Source: Nymphaea colorata (Eukaryota > Streptophyta > Magnoliopsida > Nymphaeales > Nymphaeaceae). Taken from it: 64,000 bases of DNA. Shown piece by piece: positions 12,701-24,412 of the stretch (the stretch's first letter is position 1; every line of letters begins with the position of its first letter). The translations under genes and the position numbers were made by a program. Below the pieces are notes generated by a model, which saw only the letters and a list, made by a program, of their open reading frames with translations, was not told the DNA's origin and did no database searches. The DNA is taken from assembly GCF_008831285.2 (NCBI RefSeq), contig NW_022204507.1, positions 2,960,814-3,024,813 of the forward strand. The letters run 5' to 3'.

Positions 12701-15700
12701 TTAAATATTTGAGTACTGGTTATGCTCTAAGTTGCCTAAGAAATGATTATCAAATAATATGCTTTTTGGCTTCTTCAGTCTTACGTAGAAATTAATCTCT
12801 CTTTTTATCCACTTTAACTGCTAACGTGTTTCTTTGTGTTTTGGATTGTTTACTTTTGTGTGCTTTTGAAGGATTGGGTCAATTCTTCGGAAACATCAGT
12901 GTGAATACTAGCATTAATCTGCTGATCTTTCTGCATTGCACAGATTGATTTTGCTTAACAAATGCAGGGGACCTAATCCCCAGCAACATAAATTCTGGTT
13001 TTGACTAACAAGGTAACACAATAAAATGACAGAAAGCATTGCTTTCACTTCTGTTTTGAGAAATTTGGTGGTGGTTCTGCCGTCGACTGCTGAATGTTTG
13101 TTTCTTGGTCCTGATCAAGCAGCAACTGGATGCTTTACTTGCCTGAAATTAATCCCGAAGTTCTTTCACGAACTCAAAAGTCCCATCATAACCAAGAAAC
13201 CATTTCTAAACTAGGTATTATTCATAACCAACAACTTGGTCGAACTGTTAAATTTCCACAGAATTGATGTTTGTCTACGCAAATGCCAACAAAATTCTGT
13301 TTCTATCTAAGTTTTTGAATTTTGGAGATACGTGAACGGTAGTCATGGCTATAACCAGCTGCTTAATATATATATATATATGTATATATATATATGTGTG
13401 TATATATATATAAATGTATGTATTTATATATGAAGCTAAAGATGAAGATAGCAACTTTTTAAGAAAATATTAAAAACACGGGAAAACCACGTTTTTGTTT
13501 TGATATTATTTTCAAAAAAGTTATCTTTTTGTCGTTATATACAGCTGACTTATTTTTCATGTTTTATCACTGTTTTTAAAAAAAAAGCATTTTTTATGAT
13601 TATATTTACTACCTAATTTTGGTTGTCATCTCTCATAACCTATATGTAAGTGGTGGTTCTCATCTGTCATGAAAATGTTTTCAACTACTACGTTGAATAG
13701 TTGAATAGTCATCGATGAAACTGCCAACCTACACCATGAAAGGAGGCCCTACAATAAAATAATACTACTACTATTTTTATTATAAATACAAAATGAACGG
13801 TAGTCTAGGGAGATGTATTTCATATTTTTTAAGGTATAATTAATTAAAAATATTCAATTGATATGATTTAAAAGTAACAAAAATTGACAAAATAAAATAC
13901 AATAAATCAAACCTGTTTCAGTGCTGCTTAGTTGATGAAAGTAGAATTGTGACGGTAAACACAATATTTGCGCCAATAATGAAATATTGTCTCAGACTTT
14001 CTTTTGAAGAAATCACCACCTTGAGCTAAGAGACTTTGTCACTCATTTGAGGAAATTTGAATTCCAACAACTGGGATTGTTGAATAGTTGAGCAACGACT
14101 GGATCAGATTAGCTAGAAATATTATTGGCCTGAATCGGCTGGTTGCTTCAAGTCTTCACTAAGTCAATTTCACCTAGTCTACGAGTTTTTTTTTTTTAAA
14201 TTGTTTTAATTAGCTTTTTATACTGTTTAAGAGAATATGGTTTTTCATATTTTATGCTGATTCACAAAGAAGTCATTGAAATCACCGGATCGGCAGACAA
14301 CATGGAAGTTGCTTGGCAACTTCATCCACTCGTTTCAAAAGTGCATTTTCAAACATCGCAATCTGACCATGAAGGCTAGCTGTGTTGAGTGTCGATTGAT
14401 TCAAAAATCAGATAGGAAATTAATTGCTGATGATCGAAGGTGGTCAACTCGACGTGTTGTTTCGTTATGCATTTCTTAATAGTTATAAAAGCTTTTTTCT
14501 TTATTATTAGTTAATTTTTATATTCTTTAGTTTATTTTTTTGAAAGAAAATTTGAATTTTTAAATTTTTTTCTTTTGCTGATTTGCGTCTAAATCCTTTA
14601 GATCATATGTTATATATACAAAATTATATTATACATTGTGCAGGATCTTATTTTACTGTAATGCTGAAACTTAGATGATATTTAAAATTACAAAAACTTT
14701 AAAGTTATATTTTTTTTTTCAGTTTAGAAAAGTTTGCAAGTCATGTTTTTCATATTATTCTTTTTGCAATTTCATGTTCACCTATTTCCTTTTTTAAAAC
14801 CATATAAAAACTAACAAAAAATTTGGATTATAAAACGCCACTTAGAACTATTTTCTTTTTCATTAAATACAAAATGATGTTTTATTGTATTTTGGTACTT
14901 GTTATTTGTTAGCAATGAAGATGAGGTAATTATAAGGAACAACTATTGGACAGACATAATCATGGTGGTGAAAAAAATTGAGGGCTATAATGGAGGCTGT
15001 GAAGGTTGAAAGGCTGTAGGATGCTATACAGGCAGCCGTCGTTTACACGACAACAACGATAGTTGGGCATGGGATGTGGAGGGCGCGTGGGGGCACAAAA
15101 GATTGGGCATTTGATAATCATATTAATAACTCTCATTCTCTCTCTCTCTCTCTCGCTATATATATATATATATATATATATACAAGTGGGACATGAGCGT
15201 AATTAACTATGACCCCGTCAGAGCACATGGCTATATGGAGTTAGCACTGTCAACGGGTTGGATCTGGCCCAGATCATTAAATCTGAATATTGAAAAATAA
15301 AAAAAAGATATAAGTTAGATTGGGTCTTGATTTGGATTAACCCAAATAAATCAGATCCAACCCGGATATAAGAAAATCTGGACTCTTTAAAAACCAAGAA
15401 CTGGCCATCATGGTCCGTCTGATTGCGACCTTTGAAAATTCAGCTTTTGAAACGAGTGGATAAAGTTACTACTCAACTTCCATGTGCTGGTTGATCCGGT
15501 GAATTAAACGATTTGGTTGTTAATCAGCACAAAATATGAAAATTATATTCTTTTGAGAAATGAACAAACAACCTATATAGGATAATAAAAAACAATAGCT
15601 TTTTTTTAAAAACAAATGGACTAGATCAAATTGATTAATAAAAAACAATAACTTTTTGTTTAAACATAGATGGACCAGATCAAATTGATTTAGCATAAAT

Positions 15701-16180
15701 TTGAATGAACCAGCCTATTCAAGTACTTTTTGGAAAAAAAATGCCACACCAAAGAAATGCTTTTTTCCAGTTTTTTTTTCTTTTTTACTATTTTTTAGAC
15801 ATTTTTTCATACTTTTTTATTGCTAAACTGCTCGTTTCGAACTCCTAATTTTTATTTGTTTCTCATCTATTTATTTTTTTAAATTGCCTACCATTCATCT
15901 TATTTTCCTTTACTTTTAAATTTTACCCAATTTTTAAAAAATTTACCACATTTTTCCTATATTTCCATGCTAACCATATTATATGATAGAAAAACCTCAC
16001 CATTTAAAAGGCAGAAAGCATATCTGTGACTATGGTCGAAATTAGTATGGGATATCTAGGGAAAAAAGAAGTTCAATTGATAACTTTGATTTGGTATTGA
16101 ATAAAGTTGAAAGTTGTAAAGGGAAACAAGAAAGAGTCTCATTGATGCAATCTTCAGCCATGCCCCTCAATTTAGAAATA
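9760..16180. other. Gene-free, microsatellite and MITE-rich stretch
   Basis: No gene can be supported. The stretch holds (TA)n runs at about 10,687-10,705, 13,365-13,412 and a (CT)n(TA)n compound at 15,138-15,180. It also has an hAT-like unit at 11,044-11,460, a TE-terminus-like GGGACGGAGGCAGGGGTGCC near 12,463, and many poly-A and poly-T tracts. Open frames are short and not protein-like. Confidence 0.6.
11044..11460. mobile_element. hAT-like MITE carrying AATCTG repeats
   Basis: Left end TAGGGATGTTATTGTATC and complement of right end TAGGGCTGTCAATGTATC match at about 17 of the first 22 positions. The flanks (GTTGGGAG and ATTTGGGG) match at only 5 of 8, so the insertion is old or the exact edge is off by a base. 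The interior is the AATCTG-rich repeat seen at 7.2-8.0 kb, which identifies that repeat as MITE-derived. Confidence 0.55.
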
Positions 16181-16328
16181 TGAAGCAATGCATTCCAATG
16201 CAGTAAAGACCCGAGCCTTCTACCACTTGAAAAAAGAAAAGGACAAATTTTCTGGAATAGAATCTATACATAAATTGAAGACCTTGAATTCCTGCTCATG
16301 CATGTTCTACATAACAAATTGGATAGGC

Positions 16329-17106
16329 ATGGCAACTGGTCGGTCACCTCAGCCGCTCATCTTTCTTTTGCGTTTTTCCTCCTTCACCATGATTGTGGTT
16401 CTCGGCCAAAGGGAGGTGCCCTCTACCCTTGTTTCTCTGAACAATGTGACTGATCAATTCACATTGCTATCTTTCAAATCCCTTGTCACTAAAGAATCTC
16501 ATAATGTGTTATCAAATTGAAATTCCAACATCTCTTTCTACCACTGGAATGGAGTTTCATGTGGTCGTGGTTCACCAAGGGTAGTTGCTCTGAACCTCTC
16601 CAGAAAGGCACTTGAAGGTACTCTCTCTCCATACATTAGCAATCTCTCCTTCTTACGAGTTCTTGATCTTACAATTGGCAATTTCCATGGTCATCTTCCC
16701 ACAGATTTTAGTCTTCTCCCTCAGTTAGAAAATCTATCTATAAGAAAAAACAATTTTGAGGGGTTGACCCCACAAACACTGAGCCATTGCCAAGGTCTCC
16801 AAATACTGTCAACTCGAGATAACCAGTTCTTTGAAGCATTCCAGAGTTCCTAGGCAGTTTGCTGGAACTCAAGCGCATAAACCTTTATGGTAACAGGCTC
16901 ATGGGCACCATTCCAGTCACTTTTGCCAACATCTCAAAACTGGAGTACCTTAATATTGGTCAAAATCATATGTACGAGAACATTCCTTTTGAGTTGAGAA
17001 GCTTAACCCACTTAACATTCTTTAATGTGGAAATGAACAATCTCACTGATACACTGCCTGAGAGCTTGTTTAACCTTTCTGCTATTGAGTTTTTGAGTTT
17101 CATGAC
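16329..17106 (+). pseudogene. LRR receptor-like kinase, N-terminal fragment broken by a retroelement
   Basis: From the ATG at 16,329 the frame gives a hydrophobic leader (PLIFLLRFSSFTMIVVLG). The LRR N-terminal cap follows (TDQFTLLSFKSLVT, later FYHWNGVSC, then RVVALNLSRKALEGT), and then plant-type LRRs (SNLSFLRVLDL, LLPQLENLSIRKNNFEG, LLELKRINLYGNRLMGTIP, LTHLTFFNVEMNNLTDTLP). This is the layout of LRR-XII receptor kinases such as EFR. Damage includes a TGA where the cap normally reads NVLSSWN (about 16,518), a stop and frameshift near 16,850, and loss of everything after FNLSAIEFLSF at 17,106. There the 3' LTR of a Gypsy element starts. The kinase domain is not found on the far side of the element, so the rest was lost. 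Confidence 0.88.
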
Positions 17107-18780
17107 TGTTTGCAACCCAAAAGTTTTGGTTGGTTTTGGAGTGCTCCAGGAAAATGAGGTTTTGTTTTGAAATAGGAAAGAAAGAGACTCGCCCGTTAGT
17201 ATGAGGATCGACCGTTCGCAGTGCCTTTATCGGGAGTAATCAATCCAAGGGCTATGTTCATCATTGATGCATTTTGTTTTAACTGAAACATCCTTTTGAT
17301 TCTATATGTGGTGTTGAAAATATTGAAAGTTTGATGTTTCAAACTTTTGAAAAGATTCTCGAAGAGTTGCTTGAAAATGTGAAATGTTTTGGGAAGAAAA
17401 GTAGAATTAGTAAATATCATTTGAAAAGCTTGTGAAAGCATTTTGAAATCACTGTAAGTGTTTTAATAAGACTTTAAGTAGGTTTGAGATTTTGCTCTAA
17501 TTCGGTTACCACTTTGTTAGGGCCCCATCTCATCTTGCTTAAGTTCTTTTGGAGATGTGCTTGTGATCATAAGTGAAATAAAGTATGTGGAAATGTATGA
17601 ATGCATAGATCCTACATGATTAGAAAGAAAAATCATTCATTTCTACCGTAATATTCATCTAAGAGCATTCCTACCATAATATTCATCTAAGATTTTTCTT
17701 TTGATAAATATCATATATAAGAAGGAAAAGTTTTTGAAAATGGATTGAGGTTCTAGACCATCAAACATGGTTCCAATATTGGGTCATTACTTGGTTTATG
17801 GTATTAATAAAGTTGGTCAATAAAAAGATCATGAGAGGATAATCTTAAAAAGAATACAAGAGATAAAACACTCTCATGAAAAGAAAGAGAGAGCGATAGA
17901 AAAATACATTCCTATATGTGTCTATACTATCACATATACACATATATAAAAGCTTAAGAGAAAAAGATGTATTAATTTGAAGAGAGATAGATGATTTAGA
18001 GGAAAAGAAAAATATACATATGTATATATGGGTACGTATAAGAAATTTTGTAAGGGAAGATATTTGTCTTGAAAAGAAGAATAAAATATTCGAAAGAGAG
18101 GAAATAGAGGATATGTGCATATGCATTCATGCCATAAGAAAATTTATAAAATGAAAAGTGAAAGCATAGAGAGAGAAATATGGGGGGATCATCTTGTGTG
18201 CATAGATGTATATAACTTGTATATACATACGTGCCTTCACAGGATGAGAAATCAATGAATAACCTAAAATTACCAACTTCAAGTTTAATGTGGGCCGGAG
18301 GGGAGCTTGGACTCATGCAAGAGTCTAAGCTAAGTCTCCAAGGCTACATTAGAAAGTTTCATTTGACAATGTTCTGGAAAATATGATTTATATATAAACA
18401 TAGAATGTTATCACTTAGTTTGCTACAAGGAACATATTTCTTCCACCATTGAGTATGGAAGAAAACAAGGAATATGACGAGGTACTCATTAGGGTTTTTA
18501 ATGGGGTGATTAGGAAGGAAACTAGTACAAGATGACATGCAAATGCATATTAACATGTACATTTTCGTGAGGGTTTTCCCAGGTTAGACAAGTCCCAACC
18601 TGAAAATTTAATATGAAGATTAAGATAAAGAACCCCAAACCACACTCTCATTCCCACCATACATTCACATATAAATGGAAAACCAAACAACTATGCATGG
18701 ATAATATATAAACAATATTCAAGGAAGGAAAGAGAGAGAGAGAGAGAAAGGTTCAACTAGGAGGGGGGCATAATGTAACC

Positions 18781-19265
18781 ATGAAATGAAAGATCATCTC
18801 GTCTTTCCATGCTCTCGGTGCAATTGAGCATAGTGCTATTTCCTTTGGCAATGAGGAGATCAAGATGAAAAGGAAATGAAAAAAGAAAGACAATGGTATA
18901 TTTAATAAAAGAGAAAACATGATTCAATCATGAAATGAAAGATCATCTCATCTTTCCATGCTCCCGGTGCACTTGAGCATAGCCTCTTGTCTCTAAAAAG
19001 AGATTGAATGCTATCTCCTTTGGCCATAGGAAGATGAAGATGAGAAGAAAATGAAGAAAGAAGGACAATGCTATATTCAATAAAGAGAAAAACGTGATTT
19101 AATCATGAAATGAATGATTATCTCATCTTTGCATGCTCCCGGTGCATTTGAGCATAGCCTCTTGTCTCTAATAAGAGGTTGAGTGCTATCTTCTTTGGCC
19201 ATGGGAAGATGAAGATGAGAAGAAAATAAAATAAGAGAGAAATGAGAGGGATGATGATTACATCC
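18781..19265. repeat. Three tandem units of ~150-175 bp inside the LTR
   Basis: Units start at about 18,781, 18,930 and 19,105, each beginning atgaaatgaa(a/t)gat(c/t)a. They share the words CATGCTC(T/C)CGGTGCA, GAGCATAG and AAGATGA(A/G)GATGAGAAG. The second and third also share CCTCTTGTCTCTAA, absent from the first. The array lies in the R-U5 part of the proposed LTR. Confidence 0.8.
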
Positions 19266-19523
19266 CTCTAATGAGAAATGACTTAAGAAAATGAACAACA
19301 ATGGTTGAAATGATCTTGGACTTACCTGGAAAGAATCTCCAAGATAATGAAGAGGATGTCTTCAAGAGAGTTGTAGCTTGCTCCACGTTGGAGAGGAAGA
19401 GGAGAAGTGGAAAGAGGAAGAGGGAGAGAGAGAGATCTCAAGAGAAGCCTTAAGTCTTAAAGTGAGAATACTCTAGGGTTTCTCCCAAAGGCCACTCTTA
19501 TCCAAGAGGGGATAAGTGAGGGG

Positions 19524-19534
19524 TATTTATATAG
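19524..19534 (-). promoter_or_regulatory. LTR TATA box
   Basis: On the minus strand the sequence reads CTATATAAATA followed by CCCCTCACTTATCC, a good plant TATA box with a C-rich initiator region 25-35 nt downstream. It is the best promoter candidate for the retroelement. Confidence 0.6.
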
Positions 19535-19774
19535 GATTTTGGACCCAAAACCTAAATTTTGATTTTCTTTTTAATTTTATAACATTTTCATCCGAATTTC
19601 ACATAATTTTGAATTATTTTGAAAAAGAAATGGTTTGAAATGAGTATTGATTGGCCATTAGGCCTGAAAATCACTTTTTTAAGTGTAGGTTGGGCAAATG
19701 CCCAACTCAAAATGACCCAAAAAACACCCCTAATAGTTCAATTTTTTTAAAAAAAAATGAAGCCCATGTGTCTA

Positions 19775-19940
19775 AGAGGAAGCTGCCACGACAGCGGGGT
19801 CGGCCAATGCGCTGTCGTGCGACGCGCACAGGCACGCGACAGCATTGTCGCGTGCATAAGCACGCCTGCGCGCATGACAAATTTGTCACGCACGAGCTTG
19901 CTCAAGAGCGAGCCCGTGGTGTGCTTGCATGCTCGAGCTC
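19775..19940. other. GC-rich island inside U3
   Basis: In very AT-rich surroundings this stretch is rich in CG dinucleotides and short inverted words (GCGACAG / CTGTCGCG-type, CACGCAC). It lies upstream of the minus-strand TATA box, where an LTR enhancer would be. The open frames through it are a by-product of the composition. Confidence 0.5.
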
Positions 19941-20429
19941 TCCCTTCCCCTTTTTTTTAAAAAAAAATAAAATAAAATAAAATCTAATAAAATGAAATAA
20001 AAATTCTGTTACATAAAAATCATTTTTTATTTAAAATGTAAAAAAAAGTTTTTTTGTTGAAAATGGATGGCCAATTTCATTTCGAGTCATTCTGGACTTG
20101 TCTTCAAATGCAATTTTGGTTCAGTCGCTCGCCGACCTGTTTGAGCATGCAACTTGGGTTTTAAAACACGTTTTGGTGTGAGAAATGAGTTTTTAAAACA
20201 GAGGGAAGATCTGTGCACGTGTGACGCTCAGATTTTGATGTTTTGAACTCAATTCAAAATTATAGGTTTGAAATGCTCGATTTGGTTCTAAACTTGGATC
20301 TATTTTGTTTCTTCAAAAATTTTAGAAAAATTTGGGGTGATTACAGATGTCCATCTTTGTTGCTAAGCCGGTGTTAGCCGTGCTTAGTGACAATGATAAG
20401 CACCACAAATTTTTCAAACAAAATATGTG

Positions 20430-20735
20430 CAAAGTGACGTTTCAGGCTTATCCTCTCACCTCGATGGGTTGTTTGAGCTTAAATTGCAGGTTTAACCCCT
20501 TACCCGCATGGGTTTGCTGATTTCAAATTCAGGATTAACCCCCTTGAATGGGTTGCCTTCACTTGCATCACAAGTTGAACTCTTTAACTGTGTGGGTTGC
20601 TTTGGCTTGCAGCACATGTTTAACCCCTTTACCTGCATGGGTTACTTCGGCTAACATTGCAGGTTTAACCCCCTACCTGCATGGGCTACCCTCATATTGT
20701 AGGTTTAACCCTTTACCTGCACGGGTTGCTCTCAA
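20430..20735. repeat. 43-bp minisatellite in the element's 3' UTR
   Basis: The word ATGGGTT or a close variant occurs at 20,464, 20,508, 20,548, 20,592, 20,637, 20,681 and 20,721, a period of 40-45 bp. Most units also share AGGTTTAACCCC(T)TTACCTGC. The array lies between the integrase stop (20,869) and the 3' LTR. Variable tandem repeats in exactly this place are known from Tat/Ogre-type elements. Confidence 0.85.
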
Positions 20736-20868
20736 GCCTTGTGCGATAATAATAATAAAAAATACCCCAGTGTAATTGTCATGTTTTACGACTGGGAAGA
20801 ATTTAGATTGAATAGTAGATGTGGAAATACAAATATTTGACACTGATTGGAAAATGAATACAAGAGAA

Positions 20869-21800
20869 CTAGGCATAAAATTTCTTGAGGTGAAGGGCAT
20901 TAATAGGATCGACAAGTTCCACTCCATCAACATCAATTAGTGGGTCTGAATTGTGGGGCAAGGCTTCCCTAATGACATATGGACCTTCCCAATTTGGTGC
21001 CCACTTGCCTCGTGGTCGTCCTCTGAGGTACACCGCAGATCATAGGACCAAATCATTCACTTTAAACTGCCTCTCGATAACTAACTTGGCAAATTGTCTA
21101 GCTACCTTTTGCTAATAAGCTTCAGCATGTTTAGCCGCTTTTATCCTCTTTTCATCTAGCAAATCAAGCTGCATTAGCCTTTTCTGCTGATATTGAGTTA
21201 GAGGTCTATGAGAGAAGCGAACTTCAAAGCGGGTTTCAACACATGTAATGGTAGAACCACTTCTGTTCCGTAGACTAGCTTTGCTGGAGTAGCATTTGAT
21301 GGAGTTTTCGTAGTGGTGCAATATGCCCATAGAGCGTTATGCATCTTTTCATGCTAATCTCTTCCAGTTTCTATTGTCCGTTGCAAGATGCGAATCAGGA
21401 TCTTGTTGGTAGCCTTTGCTTGTCCACTGCCTTGGGGGTAATAAGGAGCTGAAAAATGGTGCGTGATGCGGTACTCACTGCATAATTGTCTCATCTTTTC
21501 ATCCTTGAAATGAGTCTCATTGTCAGATGCTATATCATGAGGGACTTCGAATATGAAAAGAAGATTTTTGTGAATGAAGCAACAAGAAAATACTTATGGC
21601 CATTGGAAGCAGTAGGGGATATTGGTCTGACTACATCAAATGCCCAAATTGAAAATGGCTCAAGAGATGTCATAGAATGCAAGTGAGAGGCTGGGGCATG
21701 GATCACTGGAGCATGCAGTTGGCATTCTTTGCATCTTTTGACAAATTGGTGACAATCTTTTTGCATAGTAGGCCAATAATATCATGCCCGAATTATCTGT
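20869..21800 (-). pseudogene. Gypsy integrase, decayed
   Basis: Minus-strand translation gives an HHCC-type zinc region (CHQFVKRCKECQ), then the core start PFSIWAFDVV with the first catalytic Asp. ASNGHKYFLVA follows, then SDNETHFKDE with the second Asp, and PQGSGQAKATNK where the family normally has PQGNGQAEATNK. The third catalytic residue, Glu, is therefore replaced by Lys (codon at 21,414-21,416). The C-terminal part (YGTEVVLPL, LLDEKRIKAAKHAEAY, KKFYA, stop at 20,869) follows across several frames. Frameshifts lie near 21,570 and 21,250. The enzyme would have joined element cDNA to the chromosome. This copy cannot. Confidence 0.88.
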
Positions 21801-21973
21801 TTGGTGAGGTTTTGATAACCAACATGGCCCCCACAATCTCCTCGATGTGATTCTTTGATGACTTCCTTTGCCTCATCTTCATCAAGGCACCGAGAATATT
21901 CACTGCTAGATCCATGTCTATATAATACCCTTGTAAGAATAAAGTACTTCGTTCACATACGTTGGATTGCTTT

Positions 21974-22420
21974 CTATTCATTTTTGGGCATTTTAGTTGG
22001 GAATTCTCCGCTTTCAATGTACCTTTTGATGTCATGGTACAAATGTGTATTCCCTCCCTGAATACGATGAACATGTGCCATTGTTTCAAAAGCAGAGTGT
22101 TCTAATCTTCCAATCTCAAAAGAACGAATTGCTTCATTGGTTTGAAAAGTGATGATGAGTCCTAAGCTCGCAAGGCCATCTGCAATAGGGTTACCTTCTC
22201 TTTTTATGTGAGTCAGTTGCACTTCTTCAAGTTGACTGATTAAGGAGGTAGCAATCTCTTGATATGGCACTAACTTTTCATCTTGGACTTGGCATTCTCC
22301 ATTCAATTGGTTTATAATAAGCTGAGAGTCACCGAAGGCATGCACCATTTTCACTTGAAAACTCAATAACGAATGAAGTCCTTAAATGAGGGCTTCATAT
22401 TAAGCCATGTTATGGGTACA
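21974..22420 (-). pseudogene. Second, archaeal-type RNase H domain
   Basis: The frame contains FGDSQLIINQLNGECQVQDE, then KLVPYQEIATSL and HIKREGNPIADGLASLG. These are the second and third active-site blocks of the archaeal-type RNase H found only in Tat-branch Gypsy elements, after the normal RNase H. The expected first block (normally DGS) would lie above 22,366, where the frame is broken. Its presence is the main reason for assigning this element to the Tat branch. Confidence 0.85.
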
Positions 22421-22528
22421 TGAAAAGTCGAGTTTCAATGAATATGAGATTATTTCCTCTTCTGGATTGATGAGTAAAATATCTATACCAGCTCCCATCA
22501 CGTTCCTAGATCCATCAAAGTATATCTT

Positions 22529-23930
22529 TCATATCAAAACTGTTTCCAATCTTAGTACATGTTTATCTGAAAACTCATCGTTAGTTCTGATTTCTTCGTA
22601 CTGGGGAAAGTTTGCTAACTGATCCACAATTGCTTGTCTTTTGATTGACTTCTGTGACACATATTCAAGATCATATTGCATCAATAAAACTTTCCATTTG
22701 GCAATGTGTCCACTAAGGAAGGGTTGTTCCAAGTTGTACTTAAGAGGATTTAGCTTGGAGAGTATCTTGACCTTACAAGCTAATAAATAATGTCTCTGAC
22801 GCATCTAAACCAATGCTAGACAAAATTTTTCAATTGGAGAGTACTTCTTTTCATACTGGACAAAAGTTTTGCTAATATAATAGATTGCATGCTCGATGCG
22901 ACTTACTTCCTTATATTGTGCCAAAAAGCCACCACATGCTGACTCATTCACTGTGATGTAAAGCAGCAATGGTCTACCCAACACCAGGTGTTTTAGAATT
23001 GGCGGATTTAAAAGGTATTTCTTGATCCTTTCGAATGACTGTTGGCATCCAAAACCCCACTCGAACTTGGCACCTTTCTTTAGCAGCTGGTTGAATGGTT
23101 CGTATCTCATGGCCAGATTCGAAATGAATCTTTTGATGGACTGGATTCGCCTTTGCAAACTTCGCAACTCCTTGATATTGATAGGCGGTGGCATATCGGT
23201 GATATCTTTAGCTTTGGTAAGATCTATCTTAATCCCCTTCTTGCTGACCATGAAACCCAAGAGCTTTCCTGACTCAACCCCAAACACACATTTTTGAGGA
23301 TCAAACGAAGCTTATACTGTAAAAGTCTCTCGAATACTTGGGTAAGAGTTTCAATGTGATCTTCTTTCATCTTGGATTTAATCAATATGTTATCGATATA
23401 TGCATCCATGATTTTATGTATCTGGTCATAGAAGATGGCAGCCGTGGCTCTTTGATAAGTTGCCCCAACCCAAACGGCATCACCGTATAATAGAAAGTGT
23501 CACAGGGTGTAATAAAAGTGGTCCTAGGTTGATCCTTGACTGCTAATTTGATTTTGTTATATCCAGAATAATCATCCATGAAGGAGAAGAAGGCAAGACC
23601 TGCAGTACTATCTACCAACAAATCAATGTTTGGAAGTGGATAATCATCCTTCAACATGACTTTGTTCAAGTCTCAAAAGTCGATACATAACCTGACTTTG
23701 CCATTTTTCTTGGAGACCACCACAATGTTTGCCAACCATCCGGGGTAATCAATGGTATGAATGAATTTTGCCTTTAGCATGTCTTCTAATCCTTTTTTTA
23801 CAGGGCCTTCTAGTTGAGGATCAAGCTTCTGAAACTTTTGCTTAATCGGCTTGCAATTAGGATTTAAGGGCAAATGATGTTCAACCAATTGGGAGTCTAA
23901 GCCTGACATATCTTCATTAAGTCCAAGCAA
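22529..23930 (-). pseudogene. Gypsy reverse transcriptase and RNase H, decayed
   Basis: In order on the minus strand: DYPGWLANIVVVSKKNGKVR (finger region), DDYPLPNIDLLVDSTAG, FMDDYSGYNKI (motif A), TFYYTVMPFGL (motif B), DAYIDNILIKSK (motif C), LLGFMVSKKGI, then RNase H (LYITVNESACGGFLAQY, IYYISKTF, YSPIEKFCLAL, YLLACKVKIL). Motif C normally reads Y-(V/I)-D-D. Here the second Asp is Asn (codons at 23,389-23,400), which should abolish polymerisation. Frame breaks fall near 23,672, 23,400, 23,285 and 22,804. A Lys-rich linker joins this block to the archaeal-type RNase H downstream. Confidence 0.92.
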
Positions 23931-24412
23931 AAGCTTCTTGGTTACTTATAAAAAAGTCCACCAATCTTTTCTTTTTAACCACTGACAAACTGATGTCAAT
24001 TTAAAAAATTTTAGGATCTTCACTGATTCCAATATTAATCTCTTTAATTGGATCATTAACCAATGATGAGGGATGTTCTTGTTTCTGAATTTAAGTGAAT
24101 TCTGGTAATTCTGGCTCAAGGTATTGCCATAGATTTCATTTCACCGACTGCTTGTTCAATAAGTGCTTTTTGGGGGAACTTCCAAAGAAAAAGAATAAAC
24201 TGAGACATATTGAGTTCTGACATCCTGTAAAGAGGATAATAGAAAGAATTGGATGAAATTAAAATTGACAATAAAAGATTGCTTGCATTGCATATATAAA
24301 AAAAGTTCTTAGTTCATAGAAGTGGTGGACCAGACAAAAGGAAGTTTAAGATTACAAAATTCATGAGAGGATTTGAAACAAAAGTGAATACTATCAGCCC
24401 GCAAGATCTTCT

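Larger units (their letters stand above)
17107..20345 (-). repeat. Candidate 3' LTR of the Tat-type element (3.2 kb)
   Basis: On the plus strand the segment runs from TGTTTGCAACCC to GGGGTGATTACA, so in element orientation it starts TGTAATCACCCC and ends GGGTTGCAAACA, proper TGT...ACA LTR ends. The low end abuts interrupted LRR coding sequence. The high end sits downstream of the integrase and minisatellite. A TATA box on the minus strand (19,524-19,534) would place U3 at about 19,500-20,345 and R-U5 below. No second LTR is present to confirm the ends. Confidence 0.65.

Noticed and set aside
17845-18562. Several overlapping minus-strand hydrophobic frames
   Set aside because: They lie inside the proposed LTR leader and show no family pattern.
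19651-19980. Arg/Cys-rich frames on both strands
   Set aside because: By-product of the GC-rich part of the LTR U3.
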